A DNA stretch of 64,000 bases from Deinococcus cellulosilyticus NBRC 106333 = KACC 11606 (GTDB taxonomy: Bacteria; Deinococcota; Deinococci; Deinococcales; Deinococcaceae). Made by a program: the position numbers and the translations under genes. The DNA is taken from positions 124,001 to 188,000 of the forward strand of contig NZ_BJXB01000010.1 of the NCBI RefSeq assembly GCF_007990775.1. Reading direction: 5' to 3'. Position 1 is the first letter of the stretch; each line of letters starts with the position of its first letter. This document shows positions 25,346-36,200 of the stretch, in pieces. Under the pieces are notes generated by a model. It was not told the origin of the DNA, did not search any database, and worked only from the letters and a program-made list of their open reading frames with translations.

Positions 25346-27505
25346 TCAGTCGCAACCCGAATCCACCCAGCGGGCACGCCCCTGCCTTTTGGCCTCATAC
25401 AGCAACAGGTCGGCTGTTTTCACCAGTTCCTCAGCAGAGGAGGCGCAGGTCGGAACCTGTGAGGTGACCCCAAGGCTGAGGGTCACAAAGGGTGAAACGT
25501 CCGAGCCCTCATGGGGAATCTGCAGGCCCTGCAACTCCTGCTGGATGCGCTCGGCCACCTGAATGACACCAGAAAGCCTGGTTTCAGGCAAAAGCACCAC
25601 AAATTCCTCTCCTCCGAAGCGGGCCACCACGTCCCCCCTGCGGATCGAGGAGGCCATCACCTCTGCCACCTGCCTGAGGCAGGCGTCTCCCTGCAGGTGC
25701 CCATAGGTGTCGTTGTAGCGTTTGAAGTGGTCCACATCGCACAGGATCAGGCCGAGCGGTGCCCCTTTGCGCAGGTGCTGTGCCCACAGGCGGGCCAGGT
25801 GGTCCTTGAAAGCGGTGCGGTTGTAAATCCCGGTGAGGCCATCCAGAAATGCGGAGCGTTGCAGTTCCAGGTTGAGGGCTTCCAGTTCCCGGGTGCGGGA
25901 ACGCACCAGCTCTTCCAGACGCTCAGCATTCTGCACCAGCCTCTGTTGCTGAAGGTGATGCTGCACAGCCCGGCTGAGGGTGTAGCACAGGGACTCTTCA
26001 TCGAAGAACAGGTCGCTGGGCGGACGGTACACCAGATGTCCGAGCATCCTTTCTGGTTCAAAGAGGGGGGTGACCAGGGTGTGTGAAGCATTCAGGACCC
26101 CCTCCAGGCTGCTGGGCAGGATCTGGTGGCTGGGGAAAGGCTGTGTTTCTGCACCCTTGACCCCATCCGACAGCACCACCTGGGATTTCGTTTCATCTTC
26201 GAGGTCCCTCAGCACCAGCACGTGCGGTTTCAGGGACAGGTGCTGCAGGTGCTGCCTGATCTCGGTGTGAAGTTCCATGCTGCTGCCTGCCGAGAACATC
26301 ACGGGCAGGTGCATGGCCCGGGTGACGTTGTGGATGCGCCGGGTGGAGTGCACCATCTGCAGGGCACTGTTCAGCGTGGTGAACGCCTGGTCTTTCAGGC
26401 GGCTGAACCCGGGCCATTGTGTTTCTTGCAGCTCCATTTCCACCCTAACGGACGCCTGCAAAAGCAAGCCCTGCCAGTGGTTGAACTCCTCATCCAGAAG
26501 TGGGCGTTCGAGCAGGAGGGACCGCCAGAACCCCAGAAAGTGCAAAGGGTTTTTTTGCTGCAGGGCTTCCAGCCAGTGGGCAGCCATGTGTTCCAGCAAG
26601 GTCAAATCTGGAGATTGAGGTGCAGGTTCGGCGGCTCCCGCAGGAGCGGGGCTTGCTCCACAGGATTCCCGCACCACCAGCCGGGTCGGCACCAACAGCT
26701 GCAAATCTACGGGCTGGTTTTGCAGGAGCTTCATCAGGGCTTCTGCAGCCTGCACACCCTGCTCGAAAAAGGGCTGCCGCACGGTGGTCAGTGCAGGCAC
26801 CACATGCCTGAATTCCTCGCTGTCATCGAAGCCCACCACTGCAATGTCCTCAGGCACCCGGATTCCCCGCTGGCTGAGCAGGGTGATGGCCCCGTGCGCC
26901 ATTTCATCGTTGGCGCACACCACCACCTGAAAGTCCGGGCTGCTTTCTTTCAATGCGGCCTCCAGTGCCTGCTGGGCTCCGCTGGAGGAGAAGTTCCCGG
27001 TGAGCATCCAGGGTTCATGCACCGTGAGGCCCTTCTGCGTTACACACCTCCTGAACACCTCTTCCCGCACCTCAGAATCCTGGTTGCCAGGGATGCCCCG
27101 CATGAAAGCCAGGCGGGTGAACTTTCTTACTTCAATGAGGTGGTGGATGAGGCTTTCCATGCCGTGGATGTTGTCTGCCTCCACCGTCGGGTACGTTTCC
27201 ACCCTGCGGCCAATGCACACTGTGGGAAGGGGTTGAAAGGTGTCCACAAAGCTATTGAGGTCTTGATCACTGGCGTAAATCCCCATTGACACCGAAAAGA
27301 CAATCAGGCCGGCAAAATCTCCAGTGCGGGCCAGGCTGTAGATGTCGTTGGCCCTGCGGATTCCGGGGCTGGGATCGTGCAGGTTGCGACCAATCAACAC
27401 GGTGGACCCCATGTTGTGCTGGTCCAGCACATGGCGGATGCCGGTGAGGACGGTGCTCTGGTAAGGATGAAAATGGTCGATCAACACCGCGATCTTCTGG
27501 AACAT
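25346..27505 (-). CDS. Cytosolic LacI-type ligand-binding domain fused to GGDEF diguanylate cyclase (paralogue)
   Basis: 719 aa, the same length and layout as the protein at 1748. It has a LacI-like sensor without HTH (VVVCANDEMAHGAITLLSQRG; IAVVGFDDSEEF; LVPTRLVVRESCG), a central region, a coiled coil (AERLEELVRSRTRELEALN) and GGDEF with GGEEF at 631-635 and I-site RRGD just before. It should make c-di-GMP in response to a different soluble ligand. The start is ATG 27505 after AGAGGTG; an upstream in-frame extension is not supported. It ends 257 bases from the split membrane gene and shows no operon partners. Confidence 0.9.
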   Translation of the reverse strand: MFQKIAVLIDHFHPYQSTVLTGIRHVLDQHNMGSTVLIGRNLHDPSPGIRRANDIYSLARTGDFAGLIVFSVSMGIYASDQDLNSFVDTFQPLPTVCIGRRVETYPTVEADNIHGMESLIHHLIEVRKFTRLAFMRGIPGNQDSEVREEVFRRCVTQKGLTVHEPWMLTGNFSSSGAQQALEAALKESSPDFQVVVCANDEMAHGAITLLSQRGIRVPEDIAVVGFDDSEEFRHVVPALTTVRQPFFEQGVQAAEALMKLLQNQPVDLQLLVPTRLVVRESCGASPAPAGAAEPAPQSPDLTLLEHMAAHWLEALQQKNPLHFLGFWRSLLLERPLLDEEFNHWQGLLLQASVRVEMELQETQWPGFSRLKDQAFTTLNSALQMVHSTRRIHNVTRAMHLPVMFSAGSSMELHTEIRQHLQHLSLKPHVLVLRDLEDETKSQVVLSDGVKGAETQPFPSHQILPSSLEGVLNASHTLVTPLFEPERMLGHLVYRPPSDLFFDEESLCYTLSRAVQHHLQQQRLVQNAERLEELVRSRTRELEALNLELQRSAFLDGLTGIYNRTAFKDHLARLWAQHLRKGAPLGLILCDVDHFKRYNDTYGHLQGDACLRQVAEVMASSIRRGDVVARFGGEEFVVLLPETRLSGVIQVAERIQQELQGLQIPHEGSDVSPFVTLSLGVTSQVPTCASSAEELVKTADLLLYEAKRQGRARWVDSGCD

Positions 27506-28022
27506 GGGGCACCTCTGGGTTTGGATGGCCTGGAATCCCTTGCAGTTTACCCTGTGGCCTCTTACACCCCTGTCAACAAACCACACCTGATTGCGGAGAA
27601 ACAGCATCACAGAGAGAAGTGCTGAAGGGTCCTCAGGCATGTGCTGCCACCTTCAAACTCGCCAGCACACTGTCCCCCATGTGAGGGTGGCAAACGGATT
27701 GTTCTGCTGTTCTGCTGAAAGCAGCAGGGGAGGCGTGTGCCAGTCGGGAGCGTGCATGTGACCTTGTTGCGGACGGAAGGTGACATGCAAAGGATTTTGT
27801 TCTCCACTTTCTGAGAAGGGGACTGCTGTCCTGCAAGTCAAGGAGGGACTTTCTGGCAGGCACTGCCCTGGACTGCGCTTTCTTCTGCACTGTGCTGGTG
27901 GTGCTTCAGGATGATCCTCCTGACATGATGGGACGTTTGACTTCCAGCGCAGTGAAGTCCACTCGGGACATTTTTCACAAGGGTGAGGGGTACCATGAAA
28001 TCAGAAAGAAAGAAGGTACGAC
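27506..28022. other. Intergenic region upstream of DoxX copy 2
   Basis: 517 bases. The last ~90 (from 27930) repeat the leader of DoxX copy 1. Small open frames on the minus strand around 27600-27900 lack ribosome sites and family resemblance. Nothing else seen. Confidence 0.5.
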
Positions 28023-28616
28023 ATGAGCACCACACAAGACCTCCGTACACAAATCCCCGAACCCACCCTCACCCGCGTCCTCTTCGCAGACACCCGTCTC
28101 GCACCCCTCTGGACGATCCTCAGAATCTGGCTGGGCTGGCAGTGGCTGCACGCCGGATGGGGCAAAGTCACCAACCCCGCAGGGGTGTGGGTCGGAGACA
28201 AAGCCGGGGTGGCCATCGAAGGCTTCCTGAAAGGCTCACTGGCCAAAACCCAGGGGGACCACCCCGATGTGTCAGGCTGGTATGCCAGTTTCATCACCCA
28301 CTTCGCGCTTCCAAATGCAGAACTGCTCTCTTACATGGTGGCGTTTGGTGAAGTGCTGATCGGGATTGCGCTGATCCTGGGGATCTTCAGTGGGATTGCA
28401 GCCTTCTTCGGCGGACTGATGAATGCAAACTTCCTGTTCGCGGGAACGGTGTCCTCGAACCCGATCATGCTGATTGCAGCGTTTGCGATCGTGCTGGGGT
28501 GGAGGGTGGCTGGGCATTACGGACTGGACCGTGTGGTGCTCCCTTACCTCGGTGTTCCCGGAGCGCCCGGTAAACTCTTCAGAAAAGTCACTCCTCAGGC
28601 GAAACCCGCCCTGTAA
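28023..28616 (+). CDS. DoxX family membrane protein (copy 2)
   Basis: 197 aa, about 89% identical by eye to the copy at 15013. Differences cluster at LGWQWLHAGW, FITHFALPNAE and the C-terminal VVLPYLGVPG. It has four TM helices and the same redox-linked family; the reaction is unknown. The start is ATG 28023 behind GAAGGT; the conserved upstream ATG at 27995 is in another frame here, which settles the start for both copies. A terminator follows at 28631. The aldo/keto reductase gene is downstream, after the terminator. Confidence 0.85.
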   Translation: MSTTQDLRTQIPEPTLTRVLFADTRLAPLWTILRIWLGWQWLHAGWGKVTNPAGVWVGDKAGVAIEGFLKGSLAKTQGDHPDVSGWYASFITHFALPNAELLSYMVAFGEVLIGIALILGIFSGIAAFFGGLMNANFLFAGTVSSNPIMLIAAFAIVLGWRVAGHYGLDRVVLPYLGVPGAPGKLFRKVTPQAKPAL

Positions 28617-28630
28617 CCCTCCTTTCTGGA

Positions 28631-28659
28631 AAACCCGCACAAAGTGCGGGTTTTTCTTT
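28631..28659 (+). terminator. Terminator after DoxX copy 2
   Basis: AAACCCGCAC / GTGCGGGTTT hairpin with loop AAA and a TTTTCTTT tail. Confidence 0.85.
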
Positions 28660-28764
28660 GTTTGCTGCTGGATGTTGCAAACCCGGTTTTCCTCACAATG
28701 CAAGGGCAAAGATTTTTTGAGAATGGGCTGGGCATCAACATTCGCATTTGAAAGGACAACCCAC

Positions 28765-29739
28765 ATGCAATACCTTCGACTGGGAAAAAGTGGTCTGAAT
28801 GTTTCTCGCATCTGCCTGGGCACCATGACCTACGGGGACCCGGGATGGCGGGACTGGGTGCTGCCTGAGGAGCAGAGCCGCCCGTTCATTCAAAAAGCCC
28901 TGGAAGCGGGCATCAACTTTTTTGACACGGCAGACATGTATTCACTGGGCAGAAGCGAAGAGGTCGTCGGACGTGCCCTGAAGGACTTTGCCCGACGGGA
29001 AGACGTGGTGATCGCCACCAAAGTCTACTGGCCGATGGGGGAGGGTGTGAACAACCGGGGCCTCTCCAGAAAGCACATCATGGACGCCGTGCACGCGAGC
29101 CTCAAAAGGCTGGGCACCGACCACATCGACCTCTACCAGATTCACCGTTATGATGCAAACACCCCCCTCGAAGAAACCCTGGAGGCCCTGCACGACCTGG
29201 TGAAACTGGGCATGGTGCGTTACATCGGGGCTTCGAGCATGTTCGCATATCAGTTTGCCAGGAGCCTCTACCTTGCCGACCTGAAAAGCTGGACGCGTTT
29301 CGTGAGCATGCAAAACCACTACAACCTGGTGTACCGGGAAGAAGAGCGGGAAATGATCCCTCTGTGCATTGAAGAAGGGGTGGGGGTGATCCCCTGGAGC
29401 CCCCTTGCAAGGGGTTTCCTCACCGGGAACCGCAAAGGGGGAGAGGCACAGACCACCCGTGCAAAAAGCGATGGCTTCAGCCACAGCCTGTACGGCAGCG
29501 AAACCGACCACCAGATTGCAGACCGGGTGGCCGAAGTTGCAGGGCAACACGGAGTGTCTTCTTCACAGGTTGCCATTGCCTGGATGCTCTCGAAACCCGG
29601 CATCACCGCGCCCATCATTGGAGCGAGCAAACTGCCGCATCTGGAGCAGGCGATAGCTGCACTGGATGTGAAACTTTCAGAAGAGGACGTGCGTCATCTG
29701 GAGGAACCTTACTGTCCTCGCAGTGTGGCTGGCATCTGA
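28765..29739 (+). CDS. Aldo/keto reductase
   Basis: 324 aa NADPH-dependent (beta/alpha)8 barrel oxidoreductase. The catalytic tetrad is visible: Asp and Tyr in FFDTADMYSLGRSE, Lys in IATKVYW and His in YQIHRYD. The C-terminal cofactor region reads ITAPIIGASKLPHLEQAI. It belongs with the YajO/IolS-like group of aldehyde reductases; the substrate is not predictable. The start is ATG 28765 (MQYLRLGKSGLNVSRI) after AAGGA. Single gene with its own terminator. Confidence 0.93.
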   Translation: MQYLRLGKSGLNVSRICLGTMTYGDPGWRDWVLPEEQSRPFIQKALEAGINFFDTADMYSLGRSEEVVGRALKDFARREDVVIATKVYWPMGEGVNNRGLSRKHIMDAVHASLKRLGTDHIDLYQIHRYDANTPLEETLEALHDLVKLGMVRYIGASSMFAYQFARSLYLADLKSWTRFVSMQNHYNLVYREEEREMIPLCIEEGVGVIPWSPLARGFLTGNRKGGEAQTTRAKSDGFSHSLYGSETDHQIADRVAEVAGQHGVSSSQVAIAWMLSKPGITAPIIGASKLPHLEQAIAALDVKLSEEDVRHLEEPYCPRSVAGI

Positions 29740-29762
29740 CCCTCTGACCGTTCTGGATCTGG

Positions 29763-29792
29763 GAAGCCTCATGTGAGGCTTCTTTTGCTTTT
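29763..29792 (+). terminator. Terminator after aldo/keto reductase
   Basis: GAAGCCTCA (29763-29771) and TGAGGCTTC (29774-29782), then TTTTGCTTTT. Confidence 0.85.
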
Positions 29793-30214
29793 TCACAGAG
29801 CCTCAAGGGTGCTCCTTTGGGGGATGGGCATGGTTTTCTTCCTCGGACACATCCTCAACTGCAGACATCCATTTGGAGGGAACAGGCCTGAATTTGTATG
29901 CGCTTACATTCTGTCGTCTGTGGTTGATTGTGTGTTCTTACAGCTTCTGACAGGGTGTTCAGACAAATTGTGACCAATTTGTCCTCAATCACTTAACGCT
30001 GAAGCTTGCCTGAGAGACTGAGAATGGTGTGTAATGACAAGGATACATGTAACGAAACTTAGCGCAGCCTGAAGCTGCCTTCAGAAGCCACGACACCTGA
30101 TCAGGAGGTACAGTCTGCCTGTGACTTTTCCTGCCCACAGTCCAAGCTCCATTTGCTGACCCCCTGAAGCGCTTTTGCCTGGCCCCGGTAAAGCGCCTCC
30201 CCCAAAGGAACCGC
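29793..30214. other. Intergenic region upstream of the giant surface-protein gene
   Basis: About 420 bases with no open gene. It contains the inverted repeat at 29962-29983 and a possible promoter TTGCCT (30006-30011)/TGTAAT (30030-30035, 18-bp spacer), implying a leader of about 170 bases. Confidence 0.5.
29962..29983. promoter_or_regulatory. Inverted repeat, candidate operator
   Basis: GACAAATTG and CAATTTGTC, perfect 9-bp arms around TGAC, just upstream of the likely promoter of the surface-protein gene. The regulator is unknown. Confidence 0.45.
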
Positions 30215-33200
30215 ATGAAGAAACTGAAACTGCTGAGTTGTGCCCTGCTCCTCACCGGGTGCTTCCAGAACAACGCCCCCAACCCTGTGCCCCCAACCCG
30301 CCCCAGACGGGTGGCCCCACCCTTTACGAGCTGACCTTCACCGATGCCAACTCCAAAAACCCAAAAGTGGAGATCAATGCCTACAAGCAGACCGCGAGCG
30401 GTTACCAGAAAACCGCACTCACCGATGCCAATGGCAGTTTCACCCTGCAGCGTCTGGGCGTGGAATCGTTCAGCGTGGACAGCACCAAAAAGCGCCACCT
30501 GAAAGCCCGTTACAAGATCACCAACACTTCTGGAAAGGCCATCGAGAACATCGCTTTCATCCCTGTCGATACCGACGACGACGGCAACCCCTCCAACAAC
30601 GGAGGCAACACCCCCACGGTCGGCAACACCCCCATCAAGAGCCTCCGGTACTTCGATGGCAGTGACGCCTCCAGCAAGGCCAGCAACATCACCCTGATGC
30701 GTGGTCAGAGTTACGACATCAACACGGATTCCACCAGTGCCGACCCCACCGCCACCCCATTTCTGACCGGACTCAATGTCAGTGGCATCACCCCCACCGC
30801 ACCCACAGGCATGGTGATCGCAGAAGTCAAGAATTACGGCTGGCAGGTGCCTGGCGTGCTGCCCATCGGCGGATCGGTGAACGTCACCCTGGGGGCCAGT
30901 TACGACATGGCAGTGGACGGAGATGGCAAGTTCACCCCCCAGAACGACCCGTATTCCTTCTCGATCCTGTTCGTGTTCAGCGAGGAGGTGACCACCTCAG
31001 GGATCACCCGCATCCATGACATTCAGGGGGCCACCGCCAGTGGAGATGCCGCCAGTCCACTTGCAGGAAACACCGTCACCATTGATGGCATTGTCACCAC
31101 GGACCTGCAGCAGGCCAGTGAACTGGGTGGGTTCTAAGTGCAGGAAGAGACCGCAGACCAGGACAGCGATCCCACCACCAGTGAGGGCATCTTCGTGAAG
31201 TGCGACACCACCTGCCTGAGCATCAATGCTGGAGACCGTGTGCGGGTCACGGGCATGGTGGATGAAGTGGGGGAGACCCTGCAAGAAACCCACCTGACCA
31301 GCATCAGCAGTGCTGTGGTGATGCGCACCGGCCAGACCCTGCCTGCCGCCACAAACGTGACGCTCTCTGCCAGTGGCACCAACTGGGAGCAGTACGAAGG
31401 CATGCGCATCCACGTGACTGGCGTGGTGACCGACACCGCCAACCTGGGACGCGGAGGCCTGGTGACCCTTGCCGACACCCGCACCCCATACTTCACTGAA
31501 AACAACGCCCCCAATGCCACCGGTTATGCCAGTTTCCTCAGCGACAGCCTGAAACGCAGCCTGATTGTGGACGATGGCTCCCTGAACGAGCACCCTTCCA
31601 CCCTGTTCGGGCGGGGCAACGCTGCCCTTTCCACCAGCAACCCCCTGCGCAGTGGAGACAGTGCCGACGTGACCGGGGTGCTGGGCTTCAGTGACAGCGG
31701 ATGGGCAGGCACCGATGCCTACCGCCTGCATGCCACCCAGGCCGGTGCCACCTTCACGGGCGCTGCACGCCCCTCCGTGCCTGATGTGGGCACCTCCACC
31801 CTCAAAGTGGCCTCCTTCAGCCTCGGTGAGTACGCCAATGGAGACGGGGCTGGCAGTGGCTTCTCTGGCACCTTTGGGGCCAGCAATGACACCGAACACC
31901 AGCAGCAGAAAGCCAAAGTGGTGGAAGCCCTCGCTGGACTGAATGCAGATGTGATCAGCCTGACTGGACTTGAAAACCCGGACTCCAGCACACCCACAGC
32001 ACTGAAAGACCTGCAGGACAGTCTGAATGCCCGCACCCCCAGTGTGGGCACCAATGCACTCATCCAGGGCAGCGGTGTGGGCTTCCTGTACCGTCCTTCC
32101 ATCCTCACCGTGGAGGGGAGTGCAGCCGGCCCGACCAGTGGGGTGCAGGCACTTGCCCAGACCTTCCGGGAAAATGCCACCCTGGGCACCTTCACCGCTG
32201 TGGTCACCCAGTTTACCGGACGGGACACAGCGTGTGGGGGTGGGGATGATCTGAGTGATGGTCAGGGCAATTGCGCCCAGACCCGCCTGGGTCAGACCCA
32301 GGATCTGCTGAACTGGCTGATCACCAATCCCACGGGCACCGTTGACGAGGATGCCCTGATTCTGGGCGATTTCAACGCCCACAGAAACGAAAATGCCATT
32401 CAAATCCTGCAGGCCGGCGCAAGCGCCGCAGAAAACACCGATGACCTTGTGGATGTGCTGACCGCTGGAGCATACACCAGTGTGGAAGGTGGCTTCACCG
32501 GCCTGCTCGACCATGCGTTTGTGAGCCCCTCTCTTTCCGCCCAGGTCAGCGGGCATGGGGTGTGGCACATCAACGCAGACGAGCCTTCAGTGTTCGATTA
32601 CAACACTGAAAACAAACCTGCAGGTGTGTACGCAGCAGACGCTTACCGCTCCAGCCCCCGTGACCCCATCCTGATCGGGCTGAACCTGGCTGCCAGCAAC
32701 CTTGCCCCCTCTGACATCGCCCTGAGCGGGAACAGCTTCCCCGAGAACGCAGCTTCCGGAACGGTCGGCACCCTCAGCAGCACCGACCGGAACCCCTCCG
32801 ACACCCACACCTACACCCTGGTGTCGGGCAGTGGAGACACCGACAACGCCAGTTTCCAGATAGTGGGCAACAACCTGAACTTTGCGGTCAGTGCGAACTT
32901 TGAGACCAAAAACAGCTACAGTGTGCGCATCCGCAGCACCGACAGTGGGTCCCCTGCCCAGGTGTTCGAGAAGACGTTCACCATCAACGTCACGGATGTG
33001 AATGAGGCCCCCACCAGCATTGCCCTCAGCAGTGAGAGCATCAACGAGAACGTCTCGGCAGGCACCGAAGTGGGCACCCTCAGCACCACCGATGTGGACG
33101 CAGGGGACACCCACACCTACACCCTGGTGTCCGGTTACGGGGACAATGCAGCGTTCACCATCACCGGAAACAGCCTCACCATCAACGGCTCCCCGGACTA

Positions 33201-36200
33201 CGAGACCCAACCCAGTTACAGCATCCGGGTGAGGAGTGAGGACGCAGGTGGGCTTTTCACCACCAGAGACCTCACCATCACCATCAACAATGTGGCAGAA
33301 AATGCCGCACCCAGTGACATCACCCTGACTGGCACCACCCTGGCCGAGAACAGCCCGGCGGGCAGTGGGGTGGGCACCATCGGGGGAACCGACCCCAACT
33401 CAGACCCCCTGACCTTCAGCCTGGGTGCAGGTGTCGGAGACGATGACAACGGCAGTTTCACGGTGGATGGCACCAGCCTGAAATTCAATGGGGTGCCGGA
33501 CTTTGAAAACCAGAGCCAGTACAAAGTGCGTCTGGAAGCCACGGATGGTTCACTCACCTACGCTGAGGCTTTCACCATCACCATCACCGATGTGAATGAA
33601 GCGCCCGTGCAGCTTGTTCTGGGCAACAACGAAGTGGCAGAAAACCAGCCTGCTGGAACGACCGTGGCGACCCTCTACAGCGTCGATCAGGACAGCGGAA
33701 GCACCTTCACCTACAGCCTGGTGAGCGGACCAGGGTCTGACGACAACAGCAGCTTCCAGATTTCTGGTGACCAGTTGCAAACCAATGCCAGTTTCAACTT
33801 TGAGGGCAAAAGCAGCTACTCCTTCCGGTTGCGCACCACCGACGCTGGGGGCCTCTTTGCTGAACAGGCCTTCACCGTGAACGTCACCAACGCCAACGAT
33901 GCCCCCACAGCTGTGTCCCTCGGGAACACCAGCGTGGCGGAAAATCAGCCTGCTGGAACGACCGTGGGGAGCCTCAGCAGCACCGATCAGGACATCGGCG
34001 ACTCCTTCTCTTACAGTCTGGTGAGTGGAGCAGGGGACACCGACAACGGCAGTTTCTCCATCATCGGGGACCAGTTGCAGACCACCGAGGCCTTCAACTT
34101 CGAGCTGAAAGACACCTTCTCCATCCGGGTGCGCACCACCGATGCTGCCGGGCTCACTGCCGAGCAGGCCATCACGGTGACTGTCACCAACGAAAATGAG
34201 CCGCCTGTGGATCTTGAGCTTTCCAGCGAGAACGTCAACGAGAACAGTGCTGCAAACACCGTGGTGGCGAACCTCAGCGGACTGGACCCCGAGAACAACA
34301 TTGCGTCTTTCAGCATTGTCTCGCAGGAGCATGCCGGGGCTTTCAAGGTCTCTGGCAGCCAGCTCCAGGTGGATGATGGCAGCCAACTCAATTACGAGGG
34401 GGACGACACCCACGACCTGACCCTCCGGGTGACCGACAGTGGTGGCCTGTATTACGAGAAGAACGTCAGCATCACCATCAACGATGTGAACGAAGCCCCT
34501 GTTGCAAACACCGACAGCGGGTACCAGACCATCGGGAACACCACCATGCACGTGCAGAAAATCAGCACTTCAGACATGTACGTCACCGATGGTGGTGCCT
34601 TGCTGCTGGCCAACGACACCGACCCGGATGGAGACCCGCTGGTTGTGAAATCGGTGAATTCTGCTTCCGGGGCCAGCGTGTCCTTTGATGCTGCAACCGG
34701 AGCGTTCCATTACACCCCGGCTCCGGGCTTCACCGGAAGTGACTCTTTCACCTATGTGGTGGAAGACACCCACGTCATCGGAGGGGTGACCAGTCACCTG
34801 CAGTCCACCGGAACGGTGAACGTGACCGTGGCCGGGAAGGTGTGGTATGTCAATGCAACTGCACCCGCAGGTGGGAATGGCACGTCCATCGCTCCTCTGC
34901 AGTCAGTGGCCACGGCAGCGGCCCAGAGCAACAGCAGTGGAGCCACCATCTACGTGTACAATGGTTCTTATGGCACCACACCTGTGGCCCTCAGCAACAC
35001 CAACCAGAAACTGATCGGCCAGGGAGTGGCTTTTGGCCTCTCTGACATCTCAGGTGCTCCCAGTGTGACCTTCAATGGCAAAGCCGCCGGGTTTGCTCCC
35101 ACCTTTGGCAGGGTTTCGGGCAGCAATCTCGGAGCGCTGGAAATCCGTGGAGCAAACGTCACCCCGGCCAGTGGAAACACCGGGATTGACATTTCCTCAA
35201 GCACGGGCACCAACAGCCTGAGCCTGAAAAACACCACGGTGAGTGGGGCCACCACCGCGTTGAACCTCAACAGAACCGGAGGCATCCTGACCCTCTCGGC
35301 CCTGGAGACGGTGACCCTGGGCGGAAACAATGGTCTGGCCTTCACGGGTGTGGACCTTGGGGGCATCACCAGCAGCAACCTCACGGTGAATGCCAGCAAC
35401 GGGACGGCCATCGGTCTGACGAACACCTCGAACAGCTGGACCCTGCCGAACACAGCCACCATCAGTCGCACATCAGGCAGCACCCCGCTGTTCAGTGTCA
35501 GTGGAGGGAGCTCGACCATCACGGTGGCCCCGAACCTCACCAACAGTGGAACCGGCAGGTCGGTGAGCATCAGCAGTGCCACAGGCACGGTGACCTTCAA
35601 CGGGAACATCACCGACAACGGGTCCGGGATTTACCTGAACAGTGCTGGAACGGTGACGTTCAGTGGACAGCTTGCCCTGAGCACCGGAACCAGCACGGCT
35701 TTCAATGCCATCAACGGCGGCATGGCGACGGCCACCAGCACCCAGAGCACCATTTCCACCACCACCGGCACCGCAGTGAACGTGCAGAACACCACCATTG
35801 GCAGTGGTGGCCTGAAATTCAAAAGCATCAATGTGGGCACAGGTGGCACGGGTCCCGCCAATGCCATTGTGCTGGACGGCACTGGAAGCCAGGGCGGCCT
35901 CTCGGTGGTGGGAGCCGCAGGGGTGGCCACCTCCGGTGGAACCCTCAACAAAACCACCGGAACTGCTGTCCTGGTCAACAATGCTGTCAACCTGGATCTG
36001 AATTACATCAAGATTTTCGCTCCAAATGGCAGTGGTGTGCTGGCCACCAATCTGGGCGGAACCAGCACCCTGAACAACAGCGTGGTGGATTACAACAGCA
36101 CCACCATTGGAGGGGCTTATGCCTACCGTGTCGTGAACACCGACACCAACTCCACCATCACCTTTGATGGAACCACCTTCCAGAACAAGATGGATGGGGC

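Larger units (their letters stand above)
27930..28659 (+). repeat. Direct repeat block, copy 2 (DoxX gene with upstream region and terminator)
   Basis: Matches 14918-15650 in order and orientation, with the leader nearly unchanged and scattered coding differences. Confidence 0.85.

Noticed and set aside
27607..27890. Small minus-strand reading frames in the gap before DoxX copy 2
   Set aside because: Three overlapping frames, none with a Shine-Dalgarno, -10 box or known motif.
31135..31137. TAA considered as a recoded (selenocysteine/pyrrolysine-type) codon
   Set aside because: Known recoding of this kind uses TGA or TAG, not TAA, and no downstream structure is apparent; a lesion or error is simpler.
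30997..32568. 523-codon minus-strand frame opposite the surface-protein gene
   Set aside because: Antisense to repetitive Thr/Ser/Gly coding DNA; no family resemblance.
32705..34500. Six ~300-bp repeats considered as a CRISPR-like or satellite array
   Set aside because: They are in-frame cadherin-like protein repeats within one reading frame, diverged at DNA level, without short constant repeats and spacers.
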